DNA of 64,000 bases, taken from the NCBI GenBank assembly GCA_950106755.1, contig OX467084.1, positions 992,001-1,056,000 of the forward strand, written 5' to 3'. Within the stretch, counting starts at the first letter, position 1. Each line of letters opens with the position of its first letter. The translations under genes and the position numbers were made by a program. The stretch is from Climacium dendroides. Its lineage: Eukaryota; Streptophyta; Bryopsida; Hypnales; Climaciaceae. The notes under the pieces were generated by a model. It was not told the DNA's origin and made no database searches. It saw only the letters and a program-made list of their open reading frames with translations. This document shows, in pieces, positions 46,310-57,435 of this stretch.

Positions 46310-49300
46310 TTATCTATGATCATCCCCAAGATAAACATCATCATCATCTCCAATATCTTCTTGTGCCATTTGTGGATTGAAAATCAAATGCAAGTCATTT
46401 GAATCAAATCTCCCATCTCTCCTTCGAAATGCTTTGATTCGTTTACCTGCTACTGGAATTCTCAACATAGTACCATCTAACTCACGGAGTGTATAAGTGG
46501 CGTTTCCATTCTTCTTCATAACAACATAAGGCCCAAACCATCTTCGTGAAAACTTCTTCACCGTACTATGTTGATTCTCCAATGTACTATCGAACATCAA
46601 TACCCAATCTCCTTCTTCAATCTCCTTTATTCTTAAACGATGAGTTTTATCAAATCTTTCCTTATTCCCAAGCCTAGCAACTTTGAGTCTCTCAAGTGCA
46701 ATCTCCATATCCTCTAGCAATCTTCCAAGCTGTTGAATACGGATCTCCAATAACCTCTCTCTTGTAATATTATCCTCCCAAGATAGAAACACCCAAGTTG
46801 GAATAGACTCTTCTCCAGGCATCATAGGCTTGTGTCCATGCATAAGTTCAATGGGCATATAACCTGTAACTGTACTATGAGTGGTTCTATCAGCCCACAA
46901 AGAAAACGGAAGTAGTTTAGGCCATATATTGGCCTTCCCTTTACAAGCCTTAACCAATGCATGAATAATAGGAGGATGACCCCTTTCACTCTTGCCATTG
47001 GCCTCGGGATTGTAAGCAGTTGTTAATCTCAACTTCACTCCATATCTCTCAAAGAAATTTCGCGCTTCAACAACATCCAATTCTCCTCTATCAGCTCTCA
47101 TCTGACCAATACTCCCATATCGACTGAAAATATCTTCAAGTATAAACCGGCAAACTGCTTCAGTGGTTTTGGTTCTCAACGCTCTTCCCTCAACAAAATT
47201 TGAAAGCTCTTCTCTTGCCAAAACAAGATATCTCATACCCCAAACTCCAGGTGGCATTATAACCAAATCAATCACCCACTGAAAATGGATAGAAGGAGGA
47301 TAAGTAGGATGTAACTCATCTCTATATCGAATCTTTGATTGAAGTTGACATGTAACACATGAAGCAACAAACTCCTCCACATCTTTATATAAACCCTTCC
47401 ACCAATACCGCTCTTTGATCTTAGTATAAGTGGCCCAAATTCCTCTATGACCAGCCCAAAGAGCATCATGAAACTCTCGAAGCACTTGGTTTTTAGTTTC
47501 AAAATCATCAATCACTCTTAATGGCAACCCATCAGTTCTCTTTGCCTTCTTCCATAAAAAACCATCTTGCAAAAGATACCCATAAGATTGATGTCGGATG
47601 TCTTTGAAAGCTTTGTCCGTCCATCCTTCTTGCCTCTCCAAAGTACTTATATAGAATCCAATATCCCTTAATCTTCCGTTGTAAAGCTCTTCTCTGAATG
47701 GCAATGCTTCATTAACCCCACTCTGTATGTCTGTAGCCAATACATAACCTTCATCTTCAATATCTTCATCTTTTTCATAACTCATTATTTCTTCTTCATC
47801 AAAGTATTTGGCTCTTGACAACATATCCGCCACAGGGTTCATCTTGCCCGTAATGTGCTTTAAAATTGGATTCAATGACTTGATGTACGCTATCCATCGA
47901 AGCATTGCAATATCTGGTGAATTGCAATTAGAAATCATACCCAAAAGAGGTAAACAGTCCGTCTCCAATACAACATCAGCACCAATGATATAATTTCTTT
48001 CTGCTTTCAAAGCTGTAAGCACACCCCAAAGCTCCCTCTTAACTTGTGGATAAGCTCTTTGACGCTCAGTAAGTATCCTTGCTCCAAACCGGATAGCAAA
48101 TCGATTTCCTTCTGCATCATTTTGGCCAACAGCCCACCCTATGGCTATTGGACTTGTGTCAACTGTTACAATCACCGGTCTTCCACTTTCATATTCAACC
48201 TGCTTCAAAATTGGCGGCGACTGCAAGATGTTCTTCAATTCTTTCATTGCCAAATCTTGCTCATGTTTCCAAACAAACTTGTTCTTTTTTCTCAATAGCT
48301 TATAAAGGGCTTCTGATATATGAGCAAAATGTGGTATCCAAATCTGATAAAAGACACATGCTCCTAGAAACCTCCTTACTTCAGTAGTATTGCTACAAGC
48401 CTTCATCTTGCCAATAGCATCTACTTTTTCAGGGTTAGGTTTCCTCCCATACCATCCACATTGGTGTCCAACAACCAAAATCTCATTGGTTCCAAATCTA
48501 GATTTTTCAATAGAAAGAGTTAGATTCACCTCTTCTAATCTGCTCAAGATGTTGTCTACATCTCTAATGTGCTCACTCACAAATGTTCTACATCCATCAT
48601 TTTGAATACTACAATCTCTGTTTGCCTCTTCACATCCTTTAATAGGAATGTCATCTATAAACGGTATAGTTTTGTGTGGTACAAACTCCTTCAAAATTTG
48701 ATTCATAGCATTCTGCATATGTGCTACCGAATTGGTAGCACCTTGAGGCAATGTACACATTCTAACCAACCCAAGTGGAGTTTTCATAGTTGTCAAATCC
48801 CTACTCTCAAATGCAAGTTGGAATTGATCATAACCCGAATACAAATCTCCAATAGAGTAAATAGCATGCCCCGCAAACGCTTCTGCTACTTCATCAACAA
48901 TAGGCCCCGATCCTTTGTTTCGTATGGTTACCTTGTTAGCTGGCTGCATATCTTGAATAAATCGCAATGCTCCAGACTTTTTAGGCACAGTAAACCATCG
49001 ATTAGAATATGGAGCCATCGAAGGCTCTAGTATCCCCATGCGCACCTTCTCTTTCAATAATTCAATCAACTTGGGGAGCAAAGCTCGTGGAACCGGTATA
49101 GGTTTCAAATCCCATGGCACATGCGGAACTGTGAATATAACCATTGGTGCAACCACACTTGGATGCACACATCCGATTTCATCTGATGAAGAAGCAAATG
49201 CCTTTCCATGAGTAGAAAGCATGTCTCGAAATTTCTTTCTCTCCAACTCCAATAAAAATCCATCTCCTCCAATCTTGAGACTTGCTAATGTTTCCTCCGT

Positions 49301-49765
49301 AAATACATGACCAATCTTCTTCAAACCTCTAAGACTTGGCTCCTTCTCCGCTTGTCTAATATGCTTATCAATATCCGATGGTAATTGTGTCGCTACTGGC
49401 TTCACCTTCTTCGCCACTGTTTTGTACTTTGTATATACAGCAACTTCCTTTTTCAATCCATAGCTCCCACATTCATCAAATAATGACATCGCCTTGAAGA
49501 TTTCATCATATAATGTTTGCGAATGTATGCTGATCACAACGTCAATAGTATCACCCTCCATTCCATACATTTCCAATGTCTTCAAAAATTGCATTACATT
49601 ATCCGTCATACCTTTCTCTTTATAGACTCCATGAATGCTTTCTTCGTCCAAAAGTAAGTTCATACTCCTCAAATTATTCTCCATTTTTCTCACAACCTTC
49701 TTATATATACGGTCTAAATCTCCAACACACACAAACCGCACAAACCCACACTCTGTCATACCCAA
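46310..49765 (-). CDS. G3 pol: RT, RNase H, integrase
   Basis: An intact frame of more than 1150 codons. It stays open upstream past 49765 (which is a TTG) into the gag-protease end, so expression probably uses a -1 frameshift. RT shows YSNRWFTVPKKSGALRFIQD, IYSIGDLYSGYDQF, LPQGATNSV and the catalytic FIDDIPIKG. RNase H has VIVTVDTSPIAIGW and later LETDCLPLLGM. Integrase has an HHCC module (HDALWAGHRG, CVTCQ) and an intact DDE triad: Asp in VIDLVIMPP, Asp in RADRGEL and Glu in NGKSERGH. The C-terminus resembles a GPY-type module (RWFGPYVVMKKNG). This RT style is unlike the chromovirus G2. It appears functional. Confidence 0.93.
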   Translation of the reverse strand: MGMTECGFVRFVCVGDLDRIYKKVVRKMENNLRSMNLLLDEESIHGVYKEKGMTDNVMQFLKTLEMYGMEGDTIDVVISIHSQTLYDEIFKAMSLFDECGSYGLKKEVAVYTKYKTVAKKVKPVATQLPSDIDKHIRQAEKEPSLRGLKKIGHVFTEETLASLKIGGDGFLLELERKKFRDMLSTHGKAFASSSDEIGCVHPSVVAPMVIFTVPHVPWDLKPIPVPRALLPKLIELLKEKVRMGILEPSMAPYSNRWFTVPKKSGALRFIQDMQPANKVTIRNKGSGPIVDEVAEAFAGHAIYSIGDLYSGYDQFQLAFESRDLTTMKTPLGLVRMCTLPQGATNSVAHMQNAMNQILKEFVPHKTIPFIDDIPIKGCEEANRDCSIQNDGCRTFVSEHIRDVDNILSRLEEVNLTLSIEKSRFGTNEILVVGHQCGWYGRKPNPEKVDAIGKMKACSNTTEVRRFLGACVFYQIWIPHFAHISEALYKLLRKKNKFVWKHEQDLAMKELKNILQSPPILKQVEYESGRPVIVTVDTSPIAIGWAVGQNDAEGNRFAIRFGARILTERQRAYPQVKRELWGVLTALKAERNYIIGADVVLETDCLPLLGMISNCNSPDIAMLRWIAYIKSLNPILKHITGKMNPVADMLSRAKYFDEEEIMSYEKDEDIEDEGYVLATDIQSGVNEALPFREELYNGRLRDIGFYISTLERQEGWTDKAFKDIRHQSYGYLLQDGFLWKKAKRTDGLPLRVIDDFETKNQVLREFHDALWAGHRGIWATYTKIKERYWWKGLYKDVEEFVASCVTCQLQSKIRYRDELHPTYPPSIHFQWVIDLVIMPPGVWGMRYLVLAREELSNFVEGRALRTKTTEAVCRFILEDIFSRYGSIGQMRADRGELDVVEARNFFERYGVKLRLTTAYNPEANGKSERGHPPIIHALVKACKGKANIWPKLLPFSLWADRTTHSTVTGYMPIELMHGHKPMMPGEESIPTWVFLSWEDNITRERLLEIRIQQLGRLLEDMEIALERLKVARLGNKERFDKTHRLRIKEIEEGDWVLMFDSTLENQHSTVKKFSRRWFGPYVVMKKNGNATYTLRELDGTMLRIPVAGKRIKAFRRRDGRFDSNDLHLIFNPQMAQEDIGDDDDVYLGDDHR

Positions 49766-49854
49766 AATTCCACTCTCAATAGTATGTACACCGGGGAATT
49801 TTAGACTTCTAGATTCATGTGCACCCGCGGACCCCCATACTCCGCGCGTGCTCT

Positions 49855-52554
49855 CTAGAAATCCTCAAAGTCATGAGAGCGAAATTTCAGTGGCCCTTCT
49901 CTGAGTTGAAGTCGATGCCTTTCATTCTCAGGCTTCACTGTCAAGAATTGAACAGACTTTTTACCATCAAGACTTCGAATTCGTGCATAATGAGATCCAT
50001 CATCCAATACTTTGGTCTCCATTCTTGAGGCGGTAATATATGGTTGGCCTAGTATAACTGGATATGCTCCTTGATTTGATACAAAGAAATTCTGCTCCAC
50101 TTCCACATCTCCAATCCTAGCACGAATTGATGGACAAGCTCCGTATAACTGACTGCGACCGTTATTGGCCGCTCTCATCACCCAACCATGATGGATATCA
50201 ATTGGCCATTTGCCCTTCTCATAGACCTGTCGAGACATAATATTAATCTCTGAACCATGGTCTACAAGGGCCAAAATTAATTCGTCATGGTCTCCAAGCC
50301 TCACCCGCGTTTCTGTAGTAGCCCTTGCCCAAAATGGTTGAAAGAATTCTGACTTTTCTCCATCCTCCCTGTCCATTGATGAATCAATGGCACAATCAAA
50401 GGTATTGGCCTCCATTTGAAGTCTCTCTTCGCACAACACCATTGAGACCATATTATCTTTCATCTCTTCCGTTTTTATAATACGCTCCATTGACCCAACC
50501 TTGGTCTCAAAGTTGCTCACCCCTTCTAAACTCTTGGCCATAGTACCATCATTCACTACAAGACTCTTTGCCGCAACAACACCTCCTTCCATTTCACTTG
50601 CACAATCATTAATAAATATATGCAAAATCTCATGTTCATCAAGAGTCAGATCAAGACCTTCTTCCACTTCCTCTCTTCCATTAAATACAACATCTTGCTC
50701 CTCCTTGTTTGATTCAACCATCAGAGCAAATACTTCTCCAATCTCCGTTTCTTCTTCTTCAGTGACATGCGTATCCAAAGCCTCCACCATAACTGTCTCA
50801 ACCGTCATTTGCCTCTTCCTCTTGATAATATCAATAATCAACTCATGAAAATCCTTCTTTGCAATACCAAGAGCTTCTCTGAGTGTAAACTCAATTTTTG
50901 CATCAAGAATTCTCTCCTCCAAAACTCCCTTTAAATCAATAGAAGTTTCAATATCAGATTGGAGCTTATAAGCAGGTCCCTTTGCCTTGGTCTTGATAGA
51001 AGTCTCCTTCTCTCTTTCCTTCTCCTTGCCACTTGACTGACCCCAATCACTATCAGGAAGCGGTGCATCTCCAAGATGTATAAAGGCAGGGTTAGGTGTC
51101 TTTGCCCGCGTAGTAACCTTACGCCTCTCTTCTGTAGGAGCCTTAGCTTGCCCTTGAGGTCTTCTCTTAGATGTTGGCTCTTCATTATTATTCTCACCAA
51201 CCCTCCCTCTCTTCTCTTCAACTGAGACTTCATGTTGTTCATTGTCACCTTGTACTTCACCCAAAAACGCTCTAATACTGGTGGCATCAACTAAGTCTTC
51301 CCACCCAGTGGCTCTCCTAATAGCATGTGCTCCTCTTTTCATTATCTCTACATCCATAATTTTAGAAGCATTAACCGCCAGACAACGATCAATTCCAATA
51401 CTGTAACTCGTTGCCTCTTCTGCGAGCAAAGTACTAGATTTTCCCACCTTATCTTCCAAAAGCTTCTTCATACCTCCTTTGCCAAAGTTAGTAGACAAAG
51501 GTAAATCCACTGCCGCATCATGAAGCTTGCCATCTTTGAAATACACAATTCCCTTCTTAATAGTCTCATCAAGCTCCTTGCAATCACGAAGTCTGTGCTC
51601 TTCACCTTCTTTGATCACATGATCGCAAAATACACACCTCTTCACATATTTCCTCCCACTATCAGATGAAGGAGAAGAACCAGAAGCTTGTGCCTTTCTC
51701 AACTCAGTCACTTCCACCTTGAGTTCTTTGAAACCCTTGATAAGCTCTTCAAGGGTTTCCTCACTTACTGGTTTTATAGACTTTAGAGTAGATGGAGAGT
51801 TTGATGGCGCAAATGATACCTTACGTTCCTTCGTGACTGTGTGAGGTGACTGCACCACTTGTAAAGTAGAACCTCTCCCTTTCACTCGTCGTTGCTTGGC
51901 TAATAGACCAACAGTCTCTTCAACCCTCCTCCAATCATTTGTAAAACCTCCTTCAGTAGTCCGATCTCCAAGAAGAATAAGAAGTCTGTCTTCCAAGAGA
52001 TCATCAGCTGCTTGAAGAAACAGCTCTGCCTTCCTGGCATCTAGAAGGTGCTTCTCTGCCATAGGTAGTTGATTATATTTCTTCTCGAAGTCCCGAAGCA
52101 ATTCATTTGGGCCCATATCTTTACCAGGTTGTCCTTCCACCCAGTCTAAAAAGGATCTTTTAGTCATCCTTTCAGAATCCTCTTAAAAAAACTCATCCCT
52201 CAATCTTTCTTCAAAAATAGTCCATGTCTCAACAGCACCATCCAATATAATCTCTCGAATTCTCTCACGAATCTCCGGCACAACAGCAAGACCAAAAGTC
52301 TGAATCATCCGGTTTTCGGAAACCAGATGCACCTCCATCTCACATAGATACACCTTTAAAAACTTCGTAATATCTTTCCCATCAAACCTCCCAATCTTAT
52401 CAACAACGCCCTTAAGAGCCTTGGTAGACCCATAAGTATCAATGGGTTGTACTCTTTGATGCTCCATGAACATCTCAAAAGCACCAAGCACCCTCTCCAT
52501 ATCATTCCTGGTACCACCAGGTCCAGGACCAGAATCTCCTCCACTCTCTCCCAT
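49855..52554 (-). pseudogene. G3 gag-protease with one in-frame TAA
   Basis: The true start is ATG 52554 (MGESGGDSG). The gag N-terminus has KIGRFDGKDITKFLKVYLC and a stretch ending RLRDEFF at TAA 52183-52185, directly after a run of seven T. The frame is then open for about 775 codons. Later features are an unusual zinc knuckle (CVFCDHVIKEGEEHRLRDC, spacing CX2CX9HX4C), charged linkers, and a C-terminal aspartic protease (LALVDHGSEINIMS) whose triad is Asp-His-Gly instead of DTG/DSG. It ends at TAG 49855. The TAA may be a point lesion or a recoding site; nothing else in the frame is damaged. Confidence 0.85.
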
Positions 52555-52585
52555 TACCAAAACCAAAACTAGTAGCCCCTTAGCA

Positions 52586-52603
52586 CTCTCAGTGGAAGCA
52601 CCA
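52586..52603 (-). other. G3 primer binding site
   Basis: Two bases after the 5' LTR the minus strand reads TGGTGCTTCCACTGAGAG, beginning with TGG, the complement of tRNA CCA. It is not the initiator-Met type. The tRNA is not identified. Confidence 0.6.
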
Positions 52604-52605
52604 AA

Positions 52606-55360
52606 TGTCGGGTAATAAGAGTTTGCTTAGGGGAAACACAGGGTTTTTTGCTGCAACTAGAAGTGATTAGGTTTGGGAGCAAGTGAAAACAAAGTCAGGT
52701 CTTTGATTTATAACACCAAACTAAGAGAATACAATAGATGATAATACTTCAAGTGGAGGGAACTAAAGCTGTCCGTAAATAAATGGATGAACCATCAAGG
52801 TAAAAGAATAATCTTGAATACGCAAGAGTATGTATATAAGTATAGGTAGAAATACTTGTATTCAAATACAAACGTCTTTATACCAAATATACAATATGTA
52901 TAAAAGTCGTGTACGTATAGTCGTACAATACAAGTATAAAATACGCATAAAATTCGTGTACGTATATACGTATAAATATGTGTATATGAATATGTAGAAT
53001 ACGTATATAATAGACCGTATATACACCGTATAAATATTAATACAAGTGTTTGTGTGGTTCTAAATGAAGTAGGAATCAAAACCGCAAGCCTTGAAACTCT
53101 TGAAGAAAGCAGCAACACTAAAATGGATGCTCCAAACACATCATAATCTCAAATGAAGTGTGTTATAAGTTTTTGAAAAGCTAACAACACCATCTACTCT
53201 TCCTCCAAATTTCAACAGAATCGAACTTACAAGTCATAAGTTATAGTCTTTCAAAGTTGGTGCTCCAAAATCCCTTGGCAACCGAACATGCATACACCTT
53301 GTAAGACATAAAATGCTCAAAAACGCTCCAAATTGCTTGATATTTGAGTCTTTGAAAAGCTTAAAGTATCATAAAGATCTCCTCCAAAACTGAACTCAAA
53401 ATTCCAAATACTCCTCCTTCTATAGCACCCCAAACTTAAGCACTTCAAATTTGCTTGGCAGCTGAATGTGCATGTGCTAGTTTCGGCCACAAAATGTTCA
53501 ATAATACTCTAAAACTCTTGAAACTTGAAAGGTTGGAATCCTAACTTGCCTTAAAACTCTACACCAAATGTTCAATTCCAAATTCCACCCTACCTAAGTT
53601 CTATGACACTCCAAATTCAAAACTAAAGTTTGTAGAAGCGGTCTCTAACTTTATCTCCTTCTTCCTATCACTCCTTCACATTTCTGTCTATAACTTTTGT
53701 TTCACAAACTCAATTTACAAGTGTGATAGCTTTTTGAAAAGCTAACAATAAGACCTACACTTCCTCTAAATTTCACTTGAATACAAGAAATATTGAGTCT
53801 GCAGGAGAGGCTCGAAGTCTCCACTTCTCTAATCGGATAGCAGCAGACCTTCCCTCACTCTTTTACTTATAACTTTCTCATAACAACTCCAAATCAAGTG
53901 AAACTAGTGCCAAAAGAAGCGCAAGAACAAGGTGTGCAACTCTGCCAAATCTCGAATCAAAATTCGTCTCCTACACAAAGCCTTAGTCGCTCGAAAATCA
54001 CAGTATGCAAAAACTTTTTTCTTTCTCCATAACAACCCACAAAAAAAAAAAAGAGATGGAGGAGGAAGCTCCCTCCTTCCTTATCTCCTCTCCTAAGGAC
54101 CACATCAGCCCATGACTTGACCCATAAGGCATCTAGAAGCCCATTGGTTGAGGTACTACTCCCTCTTATCTCCACTACATCTTCTATTCATTTACTAAAA
54201 TCTTAGAAATTCAACTAGAAGGGAAAAACCAAGTAGGAAAAAAAACCCTTCTCACAACTTATTGTAGGAACTTTAGAACAAGTTAAGGTTCCTCTAAACT
54301 CAACATAAAAAAAAACACTGGATTACAAATCAACCGCTCTTAAAGGTATTTTAAGAGGAAATAAATGACTAAACATGTAAAAACTCAAGGATTTGAAGAA
54401 CTACTTCGGAAATGAAACTAGCCCTCCGTTGACTACTCAAATGACTGAGTTGCCCTTGAAGCCAAAGGCGATGCCCAACTTCACTTGAAATGCGACTAAC
54501 CATCTGCCTTTCAGCGTTATTCTCAAAACGTCCTTCAAATATCATTTGATGATCTCCAGAAAGCGTAGATTCAGCCTCCAAAACAATAACCAAGGCCCTG
54601 GTATCAAGTTGAATACTTGCAGCTGCAAATTGAAAATTACTTGGGTCTGGATTTGTTCGCGGTTGAACACAACGCTCAGAAGGCTCAACTTCATCACGTA
54701 CACGACGTCTTGAAGTAGAAGGCAAATCAGGATCAAACAGTGGTTGAGATAATGGTAGCTTCCAATCCTCAAGATTCTGCGAATCCATCACTACAAATAA
54801 CTGAATCCAAAATCAAAGCCTAAACAGGTTCTTCTAAACCAAGGAATGTAACCCATTCCCTTTATACAAAACTAATAGCTTCATTGAGAAGCTAATTCCA
54901 ACTAACCAATCCCAAGTCAAATATTTATAGGTATATGTTTTTGTCTCAAAAGAAAACCTATGTAGAAATGGATCAAGGTACACTGCTTCGTTCATCTGAT
55001 ACCACACGATGCAACCATCAACGGTATAAAACCGTTGTGGGGCTAACAATCAACGCCAAGTTGTGGACTTGGCTGGTTGTTGAAGTCCCCGTTAGTTGTC
55101 GACTGGTTCCGGGTTCGAATACCATCGGGCCCGTTGAATCAATCTGAGCAGCGGCAACTTGGCACCGCTAGTGAAGGCAGGAAATAACCAGCCAGCCAGC
55201 CTCCTACTTCCCCTGAGCTAAGCGACAAGATGTAGTACAAAACCCAAACCGTGGATTTCTCCACGACCCCACCTTTTCTAACTCAATCCTTATACTCCAT
55301 TGACGTTCTAAAGAGTTCTTTTCGTAGTTTTTAAACACCACACCTATTTACAACACGACA
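52606..55360 (-). repeat. G3 5' LTR (2755 bp)
   Basis: Boundaries TGTCGTG...CCCGACA in element orientation, followed by CCGG at 55361-55364. The minus-strand TTATAAATC near 52704 is the best TATA candidate, close to the LTR 3' end, which would make U3 very long. Confidence 0.93.
54369..54788 (-). CDS. LTR-embedded ORF (5' LTR copy), unknown
   Basis: The same frame as 45275-45694, with Asn for Asp in QPRT(N/D)PDPSN. In element orientation it lies upstream of the likely transcription start, so the element's genomic RNA would carry it only in the 3' LTR. No domain is recognised; it could be a chance frame. Confidence 0.35.
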   Translation of the reverse strand: MDSQNLEDWKLPLSQPLFDPDLPSTSRRRVRDEVEPSERCVQPRTNPDPSNFQFAAASIQLDTRALVIVLEAESTLSGDHQMIFEGRFENNAERQMVSRISSEVGHRLWLQGQLSHLSSQRRASFISEVVLQILEFLHV

Positions 55361-56944
55361 CCGGGATGTATCCATTCGTCTTGCCTGCTTTAATAAGCAT
55401 TTGACGATAGGAACCCGGCTTGAGTTGGCGGCTGCATCGAGGTTAGTTTCAAACAGCCGGGCCTTGTTGATATAGTCTGCCGGCACCTCCAGAGAGCTCC
55501 AGAGCTGAACTACACTTTAGCACAAGGCCGCTATCTGCCGGCGATGGTCTTCTTCTGTAAGCCGGGCTGTCTCCTTAGCGGTGTGGATAGTGCTTTCTAA
55601 ATCTACACAACGGGATTCCGAGTTCCGGACTTGGTCTCTCAACGTCCAATTTTCTACGCGCAACGTTCCCAACTCTGTTACCAAATTCTTCTGTTCTGCT
55701 ATGAGGAGGTTGTTTTGCTGCTCCGCTGCCACCAATGCATCCGTCCTCCGGAAAATGGCATTTTGGTCGATTAGCGCCATCTTCCGGCACACTTGTTTGA
55801 GGGCTCCATCATAGTTCTCGCAGATCTGGATGAGATCATCTACCTGCCACACCAGATGCTGAGCCATCTCTTGGATGTCTTCTAGAGGCAACCCCCCTAA
55901 TCGCATGGTTGTCCGGTCCCTCTCCTCCACCTCTATCATCCGGGTCCGGGAGGGTCCGGCCTCAACCTGAGTGGCGACGGTGTGCGGTCGTATCAGCCCA
56001 ACCAGTTGCAAGGATGGTTGGATTCCCTTCGGAACAGGTCCGGTCTCCGTCTTTACCTCCTGAACCTCTTGTTGTGGTTCGGGTGTAGAAGGCTCCTTTG
56101 ACGGACTTATCGGTGGCGTCCTATTCCGCCTTTTCCTCTTCTTTAGCGGAGAGACCGGCTCCTCTTCTTTAGTGTCCTCATCGTCCGGTCCGTCTCGAGA
56201 CGAGGGCTCCTCTCCTCCGTACTGCTGAAGTTGGACTACGTCCTGATACGCACTCTCCTCGTTCGCCTTGAGTAGAGAGTGGTGGGCGTATAAATGAGAC
56301 AAATATGCCGGAAGAGGATTCTAGCTCTTCTTTCCGGACCGGAGGGCATGCATTAAGTCTCCGATTAGCTTGTGGATAATGGCTGCCCAGTCCATCATCA
56401 TCTTTCCCTGGAGGCTCCTCAAGATGGTGGAAGCTACCTTCGCTACTACTCGCCACGGCTTGATGGGATGGAGGATAGGGTTGAGAAACGCTATCACATC
56501 CCGGTACTCCGGATTTACCAGGTCAGAAATCTGGTTACCTTCCTTCGGATTAGCGGGTGCCCGGAATTCACCCTCCATCACCTCCTGGTTCTTCTCCATG
56601 ACCTTGTTCGGCGCCTCCCGGAACTTGTAGACGGCCCGCCAAGTGTTCACCATCCACAGATCTAGCTTCGCCCGAATGGTGGTATCCAAGATACCACTTT
56701 CCGGACGAAGTATGTCCGAAACCAAGCTCTCCTCTTGGATTCCCCACGGCACTTCTAGGAGTCCGTCACACCCCATGTTGCGCAGATGCTCCCTTAGGCG
56801 CGCTAGCCGGTCCTCCTCTGTCGGAACCTCCGGAACTACCTTCATCATCGGGATGGTCCTTGGTCAAGGTACAGGTGCCGGCGCCTCGTCCTCCGAATCC
56901 TTAGGCAAGTCCTTCAACTTCCACTAACTTGCCTTAGAAGCCAT
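55361..56944 (-). pseudogene. Element C ORF, N-terminal and middle part
   Basis: From ATG 56944 (MASKAS) the frame runs 528 codons to the G3 junction, with in-frame TAG (56924), TGA (56864), TAG (56321) and TAA (55517). The family domain shows NMGCDGLLEVPW, MVNTWRAVYKF, NPKEGNQISDL, ILRSLQGKMMMDW and AYLSHLY. An acidic and basic linker (DDEDTKEEE, LKKRKRRNR) follows, with a predicted nuclear signal, then a coiled coil (DQNAIFRRTDALVAAEQQNN). The remaining 173 codons lie left of G3 at 42989-43507 in the same frame. Function is unknown. Confidence 0.72.
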
Positions 56945-57141
56945 TGTGCTCACGATCAATCCTCATACAATCTTTCCCTAAATCTCTGCTCACAACTTTC
57001 ACTCCGGTAACCCCTGCACGATCGCAATTCACACAGTCCCTCAGTCTACCGGAATTCTAACAAAGTGAGGAAAACGGAATACGCCGGCGGAAGAACAAAA
57101 GAAAGAAGATAAGTGTGTCCGCAGCCGGCTACAGTCCCCCT

Positions 57142-57147
57142 CTTATA
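57142..57147 (-). promoter_or_regulatory. TATA box of element C ORF
   Basis: The minus strand reads AGTATAAGAGG, about 289 nt from the element start and 203 nt before the ORF ATG. It is placed like the TATA box of element A. Confidence 0.5.
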
Positions 57148-57435
57148 CTGGCTCGATGTATGAGACAAGTTTTGGCGGCAAAACCCTATCCCTAGTACGG
57201 ATCCGATTTCCGGTTTAAGGCCGACGCCGTCATCCGATATCCGGAACTTTCTAGGGTTCCAGATTTTAGGTTTTTAACCCTAATGAAATTTTTCCGGATC
57301 CGGAAATCCAGTTTTCCTAATTTGCCCTAACTTCCTAGAAGAACTCAAAAACTTTCTCTCTGAAGGAGACAATTTTTGAATTTTTCCGTCCTATGCTAGT
57401 ATTATAGGTCTAGCATGTGGGATCGCATTCCCACA

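Larger units (their letters stand above)
43512..55360 (-). mobile_element. Ty3/gypsy element G3, complete and young
   Basis: An 11849-bp minus-strand element with two 2755-bp LTRs (TGTCG...CGACA) and flanking CCGG on both sides as a 4-bp target duplication. In its own order it has a 5' LTR (52606-55360), PBS, gag-protease, pol in the -1 frame and a 3' LTR. Only one difference between the LTRs was noticed by eye (45559 C, 54653 T), so the insertion is recent. It differs strongly from G1/G2: no chromodomain, long LTRs and a divergent RT. The only coding lesion seen is one TAA in gag. It sits inside the element C ORF. Confidence 0.95.
41899..57435 (-). mobile_element. Element C, CCGGAA-rich ORF element, split by G3
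   Basis: The third A/B/C family member, minus strand. In its own direction it starts TGTGGGAATGCGATCCCACA (a terminal palindrome common at LTR starts), followed by a second small palindrome (ATGCTAG...CTAGCAT), and ends ACTAATCGCTACA. The target duplication CTAAC is present on both sides, and the unoccupied site is preserved at 41001-41009. Without G3 (11849 bp plus a 4-bp duplication) it is about 3684 bp. The CTCGTGGGAACGATTCC U5-like motif lies about 80 nt from its 3' end. No gag, pol or second LTR is seen. Confidence 0.83.

Noticed and set aside
41899..57435. Element C as a Helitron (hairpin near one end, CTAA next to it)
   Set aside because: The 5-bp CTAAC duplication and TG...CA ends, plus the empty site in the first repeat unit, fit an integrase-type insertion. 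Insertion is not between A and T.
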